Source: Pseudomonadales bacterium
Lineage (GTDB): Bacteria > Pseudomonadota > Gammaproteobacteria > Pseudomonadales > Ketobacteraceae
Direction: 5' to 3'
Assembly (NCBI GenBank): GCA_002701845.1
Contig: NZXG01000048.1
Coordinates: forward strand, 62,001-126,000
DNA: 64,000 bases
Part shown: piece by piece, positions 33,457 to 42,606 of the stretch
How the letters are laid out: the number at the start of each line of letters is the position of its first letter
How positions within the stretch are numbered: position 1 is the first letter of the stretch
The notes under the pieces: model-generated
Told to the model about the DNA's origin: nothing
The model's database searches: none
Seen by the model: the letters and a program-made list of their open reading frames with translations, nothing else
Translations under genes and position numbers: made by a program

Positions 33457-36400
33457 GTGCGAACACCAACGGCCTTGACTTTGTGCCTGCTTATTTTGAC
33501 TTCCAATATCGCCCTGGCCTGTGACGACTGGATGGCCATGGTGGTTTCGGTGGAGGGCCGGGCCAGCGTCACCGGCGCCGGTCACCCAGCGCCGCGCCCA
33601 CTGCAGGCAGACACTCTCATTTGTCCCGGAGAGCAGTTGGAAGTGGCGGCGGCAAGCCGCGTGGCCATCTATCTGCGCAACAACAGTTTCGTCCGCCTCA
33701 GTGAACATTCCGTACTGTCGTTTCCCGAGCGCCAAGTGGCAGGGTCTTTCTGGTTGCAACTGAAGCAGGGCCTGAGCCATTTTATGAGCCGGCTGACCCA
33801 GCGCATGCAAGTGGACACCCGCTATGTCAATGCCGCGGTGGAAGGCACAGAGTTCGTGATTACCGCCAATGCCGACAGCAGCCGGGTCCAGGTGGTGGAG
33901 GGTGCAGTAAGGCTGACCCGACCGGACGACAACACGCAACTGCTGTTGCAAGGTGGGCAGGCGGCGGAGGTTACCGCCGCTCCGGGTATTCAGGTATTGC
34001 AGGTGGCGGCCACCGCTGGCATCGACTGGGCGCTGTATTTCCCGGCGGATATGGTGTTGGGCGTGATGGCAGAGTCGGCTCCGGAGCTGCAACCGGCGCT
34101 AACCCACGTGCGTCAGCAGCGAATGGATTTGGCGGTGCAGTCCCTGGAACAACTGCCGCCGTCCAGTGGGGTGCGGCCCCTGGCGCTGGCCACCGGCTAT
34201 CTGGCCCTGGGTAACCTGCCCCGGGCCCGCCAGTTGCTCCAGGGCCAGGATTCCGCCACCGCCCTGGCCCTCAGCAGCCTGCTGGCGGCCCTCACCGGAC
34301 AGCCGGAGCAGGCGTTGACCCTGGCCCGACAGGCGCGGCGCCAGAGCCCGAACCGGCAGGATTTGCTCGCTGACCTGGCATTATCCTACGCCTGGCAGGT
34401 CAATATGGATCTTGCTGCGGCCTATAAAGCCGCCGAGCGGGCCAGTAACAGGCATCCGCAACAGGCCGCTGCCTGGCTGCGGCGCAGTGAGCTGGCGGTG
34501 GCAATGGGGGACATTGAAGCCGCGGCGGATGCCCTGCAGCGGGCCCGTTCCCTGCAGCCGGAGCATCCTGCGGTGCGGGTGCAAAGTGGCTTTGTGCGGT
34601 TGTTTCAGTTGCAGCTGCAAGCGGCCCGGGCGGACTTCGAGCAGGTGCTGGTGCAGGTGCCGGGCAACCCCCAGGCCCACTTGGGGCTGGGCCTGACACT
34701 GCTGCGCCAGGGTGATACCCAAGCGGGGCGTTATCAGCTGGAGCTGGCGGTGAGCCTGGATCCGGTGCGCAGCGTGCTGCGCAGTTATCTGGGGCGGGCC
34801 TATTTCGAGGAAATCCGGGATGATGAAGCGGTGGTGCAGTGGCAGCTGGCCCGGGAACTGGACCCGGAAGACCCCACCCCATACTTCTATCTGGGCGTGG
34901 GTAAGTTGTATCAGAGCGATCCGGTGGCGGCCGTGGCGGAATTGGAAACCGCTCGCGAGCTGAATCAGGAACGGGCCCTGTATCGTTCGGAAACCCTGTT
35001 GCAAAGTGACGCCGCCAGCCGCAGCGCCGCCTTGGCTCACGCCTATAACGAAGCCGGTCACCGCGATGGGGCCCGCTTGGCGGGGTGGAGTGCCCTGCGG
35101 CAGGATGTATCCGGCTCCCAGGGGCACCGGCTGCTGGCGGACCATTACCGCTCCGACAGCCGCTACGAAACCGCCCGTGCTTCGGAGCTGTTGCAGTCGC
35201 AGATCTGGCAGCCCCTCTCGGCTTATCCGCTACAACCCCAACTGGGAGAGACCGCCCTCGCCACGGTGGAGGATGCCGGCCCCCAGCAGCCGGGTTTTAA
35301 TGAATATCACCCGCTGTTCACCCAGGACGGGGTCTATGGAGCCATCAGTGGCTACGGTGCCGCCGATGGTGCCTGGGGCAACGATTTGGTGGGTTCGGTG
35401 CTGGCGGGCCCCCTGGCGCTGAGCCTGGGGCAGTTCCATTATGAAGCCAACGGCTGGCGGGACAATGCCAAACAGGAGCAGGATCTGTATAACGGTTTGC
35501 TGCAGTACCAGGTTTCCCCCCAACTGCAATTGCAATACGAACATCGGGAGCTGAACTGGGACACCGGCTATATCACGCCGGAATTGGGAGTGCCCTTGGG
35601 GCGGGATGAGGCCGAACAGATCGAGCGGGATTCCGATCGCGTGGCGGTGGTGATGCGGCCGGCGGCGGATCTGGCCTGGGCGCTGTCCCTACAGGACAAT
35701 GAGTACGAGCTTCGTCGCCGCAGTAATGTTGGCAGCAGTGACACCACGCAGGACGGCGTGGATGAAACCGCCAAGGTCTACGAATGGCAATGGCTAAAAC
35801 GGAGCGACGCATACCAGCTGTTGTTCGGGTTGGAATACGACGATGTGGAATACCGGCAAGGGGTGGTTCAATCACTGTTTCAGGAGCTGGGTCCCGGTAC
35901 TTTTGTCCAGTTGGACGTGAATATTCTGCAGCAGACCGAGGCCCGCTATCAAAATGCATACCTGTATTTCAATTATCAATTGCAGCCGCAGCTGCAATTG
36001 AACACCGGCCTGGCTTATGTGAAGGATGATTACGAGGGCTTGATAGATACTGCTCAGGTGGAAACTTTTGGCACACCCCTGTTTACCACGGTCACTCCCA
36101 GTGGCAGAGTCCGGGCGGTGGACGATGAGCCCGATGAGTGGCTGCCCAAGTTGGGTCTGGTCTATCAGGTAACGGAGGACCACCAGGTAGCCCTGGCCGC
36201 CATGCGCTCCATTGCCCGACCGGACTCGGTGCCGCGCACCCTGGAACCCACGCTCTTTTCCGGCTTCAATCAGTTGTTCAATGATCCTGAGCGCACTCTG
36301 GCGAAAAGCCTGGCCCTGCGCTGGGATGGCCGGATGGATGATCTGGCCATGGGGGCCGCTGTTATGCGGCGCAAGCTGGAAATACCGGTGCTGGATACCG

Positions 36401-36858
36401 ACAACGGCCAGCGTTTAAGCTCCGATTACGACGAGGACAGCCTGGACCTATACCTATACCGGCCTCTGGGGCAGGAAGCGGCGTTGTCCGTGGCTGGCCA
36501 GTGGCTGGAAACAGAGTGGGATGAGGGCGATGCCATTAATCTCGGAGTTGACAGGTTCAACCGTTATTCCCTGCCCATTACGCTGGGCCTGTTCAACCGT
36601 TCCCGCACCTCAGTGCAGTTGCAGCACACCTATTACAAGCAGAAAATCATTGAGGCCGGCGCCGGTGAGCGCCTGGAGGACTCGGAGTGGATCACCGACG
36701 TGCAGCTGAAGTACCGGTTGCCGTCCGTGCGCGGTTCGCTGGTCTGTGGTATCAATAACCTGCAGGATCATCGGCAGGAGTTTGTGGGGGGCTCGCCGCA
36801 GGTGTTGGCGTTTTATCCCGGTCGTCAGTGGTTCGTTAATATCAATCTTAATCTCTAG
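33457..36858 (+). CDS. FecR-TPR-outer-membrane barrel fusion protein
   Basis: The 1,133-residue precursor has a signal peptide ending ALA (about residue 21). A FecR domain follows (about 25-190; RVAIYLRNNSFVRLSEHS, VNAAVEGTEFVI, VQVVEGAV), then a long series of tetratricopeptide repeats (about 205-540). The C-terminal 550 residues are strand-rich, aromatic and alternating, like the barrel of a TonB-dependent receptor (PKLGLVYQVTEDHQVALAAM, ending WFVNINLNL), but no plug domain or TonB box is visible. TPR-barrel order recalls polysaccharide exporters such as PgaA and BcsC; this is analogy only. The GTG at 33457 follows GGGGAG and gives a clean signal peptide. The lipoprotein gene starts 9 bp after its stop. 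The upstream 283 bp holds one 6-bp hairpin (33310-33328) and no gene. Confidence 0.78.
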   Translation: MRTPTALTLCLLILTSNIALACDDWMAMVVSVEGRASVTGAGHPAPRPLQADTLICPGEQLEVAAASRVAIYLRNNSFVRLSEHSVLSFPERQVAGSFWLQLKQGLSHFMSRLTQRMQVDTRYVNAAVEGTEFVITANADSSRVQVVEGAVRLTRPDDNTQLLLQGGQAAEVTAAPGIQVLQVAATAGIDWALYFPADMVLGVMAESAPELQPALTHVRQQRMDLAVQSLEQLPPSSGVRPLALATGYLALGNLPRARQLLQGQDSATALALSSLLAALTGQPEQALTLARQARRQSPNRQDLLADLALSYAWQVNMDLAAAYKAAERASNRHPQQAAAWLRRSELAVAMGDIEAAADALQRARSLQPEHPAVRVQSGFVRLFQLQLQAARADFEQVLVQVPGNPQAHLGLGLTLLRQGDTQAGRYQLELAVSLDPVRSVLRSYLGRAYFEEIRDDEAVVQWQLARELDPEDPTPYFYLGVGKLYQSDPVAAVAELETARELNQERALYRSETLLQSDAASRSAALAHAYNEAGHRDGARLAGWSALRQDVSGSQGHRLLADHYRSDSRYETARASELLQSQIWQPLSAYPLQPQLGETALATVEDAGPQQPGFNEYHPLFTQDGVYGAISGYGAADGAWGNDLVGSVLAGPLALSLGQFHYEANGWRDNAKQEQDLYNGLLQYQVSPQLQLQYEHRELNWDTGYITPELGVPLGRDEAEQIERDSDRVAVVMRPAADLAWALSLQDNEYELRRRSNVGSSDTTQDGVDETAKVYEWQWLKRSDAYQLLFGLEYDDVEYRQGVVQSLFQELGPGTFVQLDVNILQQTEARYQNAYLYFNYQLQPQLQLNTGLAYVKDDYEGLIDTAQVETFGTPLFTTVTPSGRVRAVDDEPDEWLPKLGLVYQVTEDHQVALAAMRSIARPDSVPRTLEPTLFSGFNQLFNDPERTLAKSLALRWDGRMDDLAMGAAVMRRKLEIPVLDTDNGQRLSSDYDEDSLDLYLYRPLGQEAALSVAGQWLETEWDEGDAINLGVDRFNRYSLPITLGLFNRSRTSVQLQHTYYKQKIIEAGAGERLEDSEWITDVQLKYRLPSVRGSLVCGINNLQDHRQEFVGGSPQVLAFYPGRQWFVNINLNL

Positions 36859-36867
36859 GAGAATCGT

Positions 36868-37272
36868 ATGAATAAGCTGAGTTCAGGCTTTCAGGCCTGG
36901 GTACAATTGGGGCTGGTATTATTGTTGGCTCTGGGGGGCATCAGTTGCAGTGATGCGGCGGAGGATAAAGGCGGTTCTGGCAAGGATGCGATCATACTCC
37001 CTGACACCGATCAGCCGCTGATGCCTTTTGCCATTTTCTTTACCACTGATGGTAAGCCGGTGCCGTTTCAGATCAACGCAAAGCGCGACGGCTATGTGCC
37101 AGTGAAAATCCGGGACCGCAAAGATCCTCCTGTGGAAGGTAAGATACTGGGCATTGAACCTATCAGCGTGATTTACGTGAAAGGCTCCTGCATTATTCCC
37201 ATCAAAACCGGCAAGATCGAATACACTATCACCATTGAAGACGACAATATCTGCAAAGCGATGGGGCACTGA
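36868..37272 (+). CDS. small secreted protein, probable lipoprotein
   Basis: The 134-residue protein has an N-terminal hydrophobic helix followed by GGISCSDAAEDKGG. The Cys at about residue 27 could be a lipobox cysteine, though the -3 position is Gly and not the usual Leu. The rest is a small beta-rich domain with a cysteine pair (KGSCIIPIK and DDNICKAMG). AGGAGAATCGT before the ATG is an excellent ribosome-binding site, and the gene begins 9 bp after the FecR-TPR-barrel stop. The two are therefore surely co-expressed. I do not recognise the domain. Confidence 0.75.
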   Translation: MNKLSSGFQAWVQLGLVLLLALGGISCSDAAEDKGGSGKDAIILPDTDQPLMPFAIFFTTDGKPVPFQINAKRDGYVPVKIRDRKDPPVEGKILGIEPISVIYVKGSCIIPIKTGKIEYTITIEDDNICKAMGH

Positions 37273-37293
37273 CGATCGGATAATACCAAGGCC

Positions 37294-38184
37294 CTAATCG
37301 TTCACCACCAAGATTCTGGCGTCCAGGTGGCAGCTGTCACCGGGCGCCAGTTCCACCCGATCCTCCAGGACATTGGCGGTTTCCACGCAGAGCATGCGGC
37401 GCCAGGCTTCGTCGGGGAACTGGCTTAACCGTTTGCCTTTATCGATCCAGGGGTTCCATACCACTGCGGAAGCCGAATGCTTTGATTCAATACGAATGCG
37501 GCGCCGCCAGCCGGAATCGATTATTTCAATGCCGTCTCTTGTTCCCAGATAAATTCGGTCAGTTTCCGCATTGATTGCTACACTGCCGGCTTGGGTGCGG
37601 CGTTCCCATTGCGCCAGTGTATCCACATAGGTTTTCTGTTCCAGCCCGCCAACGCGTACCTGGTCAACGTCGCTCACCGCGAAATAACTGTGCAGGGCCT
37701 GGGTCAGGGTCAGGTTTTTGCTGCTGCGATTATGGGTGCTCAGGCAAAGCGACAATTGCGCGCCGATGGTAACGGTGAGGGTCAGCTCCACGTCCTCCGG
37801 GAAGGTCGCGGGCCAACGCCGGTGGGGAAAACCGAATTCCAGGGTTACCGTCTCCGCTGCCGGATCCACCCGCCGTAACACCCAGGGCGCGTTCCGAACC
37901 CAGCCGTGGGCCGGCTGCTCTCCCCCCGGCAAAAGCTGGCGCACACTGGGGGGATTACGGTCGGCGGCCCCGAACCAGGGCCAGCAGACGGGAATCCCGC
38001 CCCGCACCGACTGGCCCCGCTCAAACCCCGCCTGCTCACTGAGCCAAATCACCGGCTGCTGTCCGTGGGGGGTGTATTCGAGTACCTGTGCCCCCTGCAG
38101 GGCGATCAGGGCAGATCCCTGGGGATGAGTCACCTGCAGGCAGGGCAGTTCGTTGTGCTGACATACGCTGATCCGCGCGCTCAT
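37294..38184 (-). CDS. D-hexose-6-phosphate mutarotase (YeaD-like aldose 1-epimerase family)
   Basis: The 296-residue protein shows the YeaD family pattern: RGGIPVCWPWFG (about 62-73), HGWVRNAPW (about 90-98), the catalytic-type His in ALHSYFAVSD, and VVWNPWIDKG. These enzymes interconvert alpha and beta anomers of glucose-6-phosphate and related sugars. The ATG at 38184 with AGGATG upstream is preferred over the longer frame to 38343, whose N-terminus is not family-like. It converges with the lipoprotein gene (21-bp gap). Confidence 0.88.
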   Translation of the reverse strand: MSARISVCQHNELPCLQVTHPQGSALIALQGAQVLEYTPHGQQPVIWLSEQAGFERGQSVRGGIPVCWPWFGAADRNPPSVRQLLPGGEQPAHGWVRNAPWVLRRVDPAAETVTLEFGFPHRRWPATFPEDVELTLTVTIGAQLSLCLSTHNRSSKNLTLTQALHSYFAVSDVDQVRVGGLEQKTYVDTLAQWERRTQAGSVAINAETDRIYLGTRDGIEIIDSGWRRRIRIESKHSASAVVWNPWIDKGKRLSQFPDEAWRRMLCVETANVLEDRVELAPGDSCHLDARILVVND

Positions 38185-38355
38185 GGGGCCATCCTGTGAT
38201 GGAAAGCCGGTGAGTTTAGCACCGAACCCAATAGAACTGACACATAGGGTCAGAATGTGACCAGAACGCTTCGATGCCTTTAGTGCCACGTTCGTGGTTA
38301 AAATTAATAAACACAGAAATTTCATGCGCTTATAAAAACTCAAAAAGTTGGCAGG

Positions 38356-38374
38356 CTGGTTGCAAAATAACCAG
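38356..38374. repeat. inverted repeat, possible operator or RNA hairpin
   Basis: CTGGTT GCAAAAT AACCAG is a perfect 6-bp inverted repeat with a 7-base spacer, 63 bp ahead of the orphan terminator stem starts. It could be a TetR-type operator or a stem in a leader or small RNA. Confidence 0.4.
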
Positions 38375-38418
38375 TGCAGCGATACAGACCTTCAACGCTG
38401 TTAACTTCTTGCTGGGAG

Positions 38419-38458
38419 CCCCAGTCTGCGTCCCCCCACGCAGCTGGGGCGTTTTTTT
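38419..38458 (+). terminator. stand-alone Rho-independent terminator
   Basis: CCCCAG-T-CTGCGT pairs with ACGCAG-CTGGGG around a short C-rich loop (one bulged T), followed by CG and seven Ts. It lies 118 bp before the TetR start codon. CTGGG at 38412-38416 could pair with CCCAG of the left arm instead, giving two mutually exclusive hairpins. Confidence 0.75.
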
Positions 38459-38575
38459 GCCCGCTGGCGCCGGAAATTCCACGGCTAACAACGTCTTAAC
38501 CCCCCGCCGAACCATGAATTCCCGTAGACTTTCGAGTATTATCTGCGGCCAGGTACACAAACTGGTTACTTCGCC

Positions 38576-39268
38576 ATGGCAGAGAACAGTGTTTTAAACT
38601 ACCGGGGTCGCAAGACCAGCCGTGCCCGCAGCGAGCAGCGGCGGCGGGCCATCCTGGAGGCCGCATTGCGTATTGTGGTGCGGGATGGGGTGCGGGGGGT
38701 GCGACATCGGGCGGTGGCCCGGGAGGCCGGCGTACCCCTGTCCGCCACCACGTATTACTTTGATGACATTTCCGCATTGATTGCGGACACTTTTACCCTG
38801 TTCGCGGAAACCGCCATTCGTGAAGTGGTGCAGCCCATCTATCAATACCTGGCGGACTGGATTCATCAGCACCAACAGGAAATGCAGGGGGCTATAGTCA
38901 GTGATCAGTTGTTGGATGAGCTGGCGGCTCTGATCGTGAATCTGGTACAGCAGGAGCTTACCGAAAATCGCCAGCATTTACTGGCGGAGCAGGCCTTTAA
39001 GCACGAATGCCTGCGGGATGCGGGGCTGCGGGCGGTGGCACAAACCTATTTCGATCATCTGCTGGAAGGCCTGGTTGCCCTGTGCCGCCATATTCAGGTG
39101 GACGATCCGGACACCGCCGGGGAGTTACTAATGGGCACCGTGTTCCGGATTGAGCACGAGGCCCTGATGGTGCCAGTGGAGGATTTTGATGCCGCCAAGG
39201 CCCGGCGTATGATTCGCCGCCTGCTGGCGGGCTTTCTGCCCATTGCCGGCCCACTGCCACGGAACTGA
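38576..39268 (+). CDS. TetR-family transcriptional regulator
   Basis: The 230-residue protein starts with a basic arm ([18 protein letters not shown]) and a TetR helix-turn-helix (about 27-70; [27 protein letters not shown]). The C-terminal helical region would bind a small ligand and dimerise. Its stop codon overlaps the first possible ATG of ung by one base, so the two are translationally linked. The ligand and targets are unknown; the divergent mutarotase gene is one candidate target. The leader contains an intrinsic terminator. Confidence 0.85.
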   Translation: MAENSVLNYRGRKTSRARSEQRRRAILEAALRIVVRDGVRGVRHRAVAREAGVPLSATTYYFDDISALIADTFTLFAETAIREVVQPIYQYLADWIHQHQQEMQGAIVSDQLLDELAALIVNLVQQELTENRQHLLAEQAFKHECLRDAGLRAVAQTYFDHLLEGLVALCRHIQVDDPDTAGELLMGTVFRIEHEALMVPVEDFDAAKARRMIRRLLAGFLPIAGPLPRN

Positions 39269-39975
39269 TGATGACTACGCCACAAATCAAACTGGAACCC
39301 AGTTGGAAACAACACCTGTTGCCGCAGTTCGAGCAGGAGTACATGAAAAATCTGCGCCGGTTTCTGCTGCAACAAAAACAGGCCGGGAAGGTGATCTTTC
39401 CCAAAGGCGATGAGTACTTCAATGCCTTCAATCTGACCCCCTTTGACCAGGTCAAAGTGGTGATCATCGGCCAGGATCCCTACCATGGCCCCGGGCAGGC
39501 CCATGGCCTGTGTTTTTCAGTGCGAGCGGGGGTGACACTGCCGCCCTCGCTGCAGAATATTTTCAAAGAGATTCACTCGGATCTGGGGCTGCCCATCCCC
39601 AAAACCGGCTGCCTCACCCACTGGGCGGAGCAGGGCGTCCTGCTGTTGAATGCGGTACTGACGGTAGAACAGTCCCGGGCCGCCGCTCACCAGGGCAAGG
39701 GCTGGGAGCAGTTTACCGATGCCGCCATCCGCCAGTTGAGTGAACAGCGGGAAGGCATTGTCTTTATGCTCTGGGGCAGTTATGCCCAGAAAAAAGGCCA
39801 GATCATCGACACCAGTAAACACTGTGTGCTGAAAGCACCCCACCCATCGCCGCTTTCCGCCCACCGCGGTTTCTTTGGCTGCAAACACTTCTCCAAAGCC
39901 AATGCCTACCTGAAGTCCATCGGCAAAACCCCCATTGACTGGTCCGTGCCGGAGCCGGCAACCGCCACCGGCTAA
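39268..39975 (+). CDS. ung: uracil-DNA glycosylase, family 1
   Basis: The 235-residue enzyme has the water-activating Asp70 in [14 protein letters not shown] and the His192 loop [14 protein letters not shown], both diagnostic for family 1 UDG. It removes uracil from DNA in base-excision repair. Either ATG 39268 or ATG 39271 may be used. It overlaps the end of the TetR gene and converges with the AraC regulator gene (ends overlap by 4 bp). Confidence 0.96.
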   Translation: MMTTPQIKLEPSWKQHLLPQFEQEYMKNLRRFLLQQKQAGKVIFPKGDEYFNAFNLTPFDQVKVVIIGQDPYHGPGQAHGLCFSVRAGVTLPPSLQNIFKEIHSDLGLPIPKTGCLTHWAEQGVLLLNAVLTVEQSRAAAHQGKGWEQFTDAAIRQLSEQREGIVFMLWGSYAQKKGQIIDTSKHCVLKAPHPSPLSAHRGFFGCKHFSKANAYLKSIGKTPIDWSVPEPATATG

Positions 39976-40853
39976 CCTTTCTGCAGGCGGCGGTAACCGG
40001 AAGGGGAGAGGCCGGTGACCTTTTTGAACAGGCGGGAGAAATATTGCGGGTCGCCATAACCCAGCTCCGCGGCCACTTCGGCCACGGATCGCTGACTGAT
40101 GTCCAGCAGGTAGCAGGCCCGTTCCATCTTCAGATGGATAAAATGCTGAATCGGGGAGTAACCGGTGAGTGCCCGGTAACGCTTGGCAAAATGATACTTC
40201 GACAAATGAGCCGCCGCCGCCAGCTTATCCAATTCCAATTCGCCGTTAAGGTGGGCGGTCATCAACGACTGAATCCGGTCCAGATCGATAGGCTGGCGCG
40301 CCTGCTGGGTTTCCCGGGTGGTGAGCAGCGCCAGGTAGGACAGACTTTGTTTCAGCTGTTGCGAGGCATGAATCAGCGCCTTCAGGTTGTAGCCGGTGTG
40401 CTGGACACTGAACAGGGCATCGAAGTCAGTGATGATCTTGGGATGCAGACCCAGCTGGATACAATACTGTTGTTCCGGTAATCCCAGATTCGCAATATAG
40501 TCCCTGGCCCGCTGACCGGAAAAGTGTACCCAGCGCAGGGTCCAGGGGGTTTTGGGGGCCGCCTGGTAGCGATGGGAAACCCCGGCCGGCAACACCACCA
40601 GATCACCAGCCGTCACTTGCGCCTGCGTTGCCCCCACCAGCAGCCGGCCACTGCCGGCACTGCAGTACATAATCAGGTTATCCTGGTGATGGGAACGGGT
40701 CATGTTGTGGCCCGACGCTTCCGGGTAGTAGCCCATGCCGTTGACGTAGAGGGATTCCGTCAGCGGGTGGCGGGCCAGTTGCTCGTTGGCGAAATGGGGG
40801 ACAAAGAAGCGAATCGCCCCCGGGGTCAGGGGCCAGCCTGATGATACCGGCAC
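39972..40853 (-). CDS. mmsR: AraC-family regulator, MmsR-like
   Basis: The 293-residue protein has an N-terminal cupin-type AraC ligand domain (about 25-150) and a C-terminal AraC helix-turn-helix domain (about 190-290; [24 protein letters not shown] and [22 protein letters not shown]). I set the start at GTG 40853, preceded by GGGAGA; the frame is open to 40991 but that stretch looks non-coding. It is divergent from mmsA, exactly as MmsR is from mmsAB in Pseudomonas, where it activates valine catabolism genes. The name rests on this context and the family. Confidence 0.8.
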   Translation of the reverse strand: MPVSSGWPLTPGAIRFFVPHFANEQLARHPLTESLYVNGMGYYPEASGHNMTRSHHQDNLIMYCSAGSGRLLVGATQAQVTAGDLVVLPAGVSHRYQAAPKTPWTLRWVHFSGQRARDYIANLGLPEQQYCIQLGLHPKIITDFDALFSVQHTGYNLKALIHASQQLKQSLSYLALLTTRETQQARQPIDLDRIQSLMTAHLNGELELDKLAAAAHLSKYHFAKRYRALTGYSPIQHFIHLKMERACYLLDISQRSVAEVAAELGYGDPQYFSRLFKKVTGLSPSGYRRLQKG

Positions 40854-41064
40854 TGTGGATCTCCCAAAAAACAATATAGTCCATATTATTAGCAAGATCG
40901 TCAATGGTGCCGGGCGCCCGCCTGTGTTAAAAATGACAAAAGTAAGAATTCCAATAAAGCGGCTAAGCCACGAAACACAGCAATAACGCATAAAGCATCA
41001 AAGAAAGTAGTCAATGTTCACTCCCAGTGGTCTCCAAGCCCCAGTGTCTGTAGTCCATGGGAAC

Positions 41065-41087
41065 CTGAAATCAGATCTGAAATCAGA
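41065..41087 (+). repeat. 11-bp direct repeat in the mmsA leader
   Basis: CTGAAATCAGA occurs twice with a 12-bp period, directly upstream of the ribosome-binding site of mmsA. Each copy is itself a partial palindrome (CTGA...TCAG). It could be a regulator site or a leader RNA feature. Confidence 0.45.
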
Positions 41088-41097
41088 GGGAAGCCCC

Positions 41098-42600
41098 ATG
41101 TCAGCACCGATTCAAGTGCAGCAACTCATTGCCGGAGAGTTCCAGCACAGCGCCAGCAAAGACCTGATCGATGTCACCAACCCCGCCACCCAGGAGGTGA
41201 TCGCCCGGGTACCCTGTACCACCGACGCCGAAATGCGTCAGGCCATCGACTCCGCCAAGGCGGCATTCCTCAGCTGGCGCAACACCCCGGTATCGCAACG
41301 GGCCCGGGTGATGCTGAAGTATCAGGACCTGCTGAAACAGCATCATGACGAATTGGGGGAAATTCTGGCCCGGGAGACCGGCAAGACCTTTGAAGACGCC
41401 AAGGGCGATGTTTGGCGCGGTATCGAAGTGGTGGAGCATGCCGCCAATATACCCAGCCTGCTGATGGGCGAGACGGTGGAAAATGTGGCCCGGGGCATTG
41501 ACACCTATTCCTACACCCAGCCCTTGGGTGTCTGCGCGGGGATCACCCCGTTCAACTTTCCCGCCATGATTCCTCTTTGGATGTTCCCCCTGGCCATAGC
41601 CTGTGGTAACACCTTTATTCTGAAGCCTTCCGAACAGGATCCCCAGACCCCCATGCGGCTGGCGGAGCTGTTCCTGGAGGCCGGTGCCCCCCGTGACGTA
41701 CTGCAAGTGGTGCACGGTCGTAAGCAGCAGGTGGATATGCTGCTCACCGACCCGGAGATTAAAGCCATTTCCTTCGTCGGCTCAGTGCCGGTGGGTCAAT
41801 ACATTTACCGCACCGGCACCGCCAATATGAAGCGGGTGCAGGCCTTTGCCGGCGCCAAAAACCACATGGTGGTGATGCCCGATGCCAACCGCGAGCAGGT
41901 GGTGAATAACATTGTTGGCGCCTCCTGTGGCGCCGCCGGTCAGCGCTGCATGGCCATCAGTGTGGCGGTGCTGGTGGGCCAGGCCAGCGAGTGGATCGAT
42001 GATATCAAGACCGCACTGGGTAATATCCGCCCCGGGGCCTGGGATGACGACCAGGCGGCCTTCGGGCCGTTGATCAGTCCCCAGGCCAGACAGCGGGCCC
42101 TGGATCTGATTGCCAAAGGCAAGCAAGAGGGCGCCACATGCCTGCTGGATGGCAGTGACTGCACCGTGGAAGGTTACCCCGATGGCAACTGGATTGGCCC
42201 CACGCTGTTCACCGACGTCACCCCGGAAATGAGTATTTACAGCGAAGAGATTTTCGGGCCAGTACTCTGTGTGATCTGCGTGGACACCCTGGAAGACGCC
42301 ATCGCCCTGATCAATGCCCACCCCTGTGGCAACGGCACCTCCATCTTCACCGCCAGCGGCGCCGCCGCCCGCAAATACCAGCATGAAATCGAAGTGGGCC
42401 AGGTGGGTATTAATGTACCGATTCCCGTGCCGCTGCCGTTCTTCTCTTTCACCGGCTGGAAGGCGTCGTTCTACGGGGACCAGCATGCCTATGGCAAGCA
42501 GGCCATCCGTTTCTACACCGAAACCAAAACCATCACCGCCCGCTGGTTTGAATCGGACATTGCCGATGTGGGCCCCAATATGACCATTAACCTGAAGTGA
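41098..42600 (+). CDS. mmsA: methylmalonate-semialdehyde dehydrogenase (CoA-acylating)
   Basis: The 500-residue aldehyde dehydrogenase has catalytic Cys284 in [11 protein letters not shown] and Asn153 in PFNFPAM. Both flanking sequences are diagnostic for MmsA, as is [12 protein letters not shown]. It converts methylmalonate semialdehyde to propionyl-CoA (also malonate semialdehyde to acetyl-CoA) with NAD and CoA, the last step of valine breakdown. The ATG at 41098 follows AGAGGG; the frame is open to 41014. It heads the valine operon and is divergent from the MmsR-like regulator. Confidence 0.95.
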   Translation: MSAPIQVQQLIAGEFQHSASKDLIDVTNPATQEVIARVPCTTDAEMRQAIDSAKAAFLSWRNTPVSQRARVMLKYQDLLKQHHDELGEILARETGKTFEDAKGDVWRGIEVVEHAANIPSLLMGETVENVARGIDTYSYTQPLGVCAGITPFNFPAMIPLWMFPLAIACGNTFILKPSEQDPQTPMRLAELFLEAGAPRDVLQVVHGRKQQVDMLLTDPEIKAISFVGSVPVGQYIYRTGTANMKRVQAFAGAKNHMVVMPDANREQVVNNIVGASCGAAGQRCMAISVAVLVGQASEWIDDIKTALGNIRPGAWDDDQAAFGPLISPQARQRALDLIAKGKQEGATCLLDGSDCTVEGYPDGNWIGPTLFTDVTPEMSIYSEEIFGPVLCVICVDTLEDAIALINAHPCGNGTSIFTASGAAARKYQHEIEVGQVGINVPIPVPLPFFSFTGWKASFYGDQHAYGKQAIRFYTETKTITARWFESDIADVGPNMTINLK

Positions 42601-42606
42601 TACGCC

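Larger units (their letters stand above)
38185..38575. other. 391-bp divergent intergenic region with an orphan terminator
   Basis: No ORF is credible here. The region holds a perfect 6-bp inverted repeat (38356-38374) and a strong plus-strand terminator (38419-38458). No gene on the plus strand ends within the preceding 1.1 kb, so the terminator must serve an untranslated RNA or the leader of the TetR gene. Confidence 0.6.

Noticed and set aside
33457-36858. FecR gene as part of a FecI/FecR iron-signalling system
   Set aside because: No FecI-type sigma factor, no TonB box and no plug domain are visible nearby.
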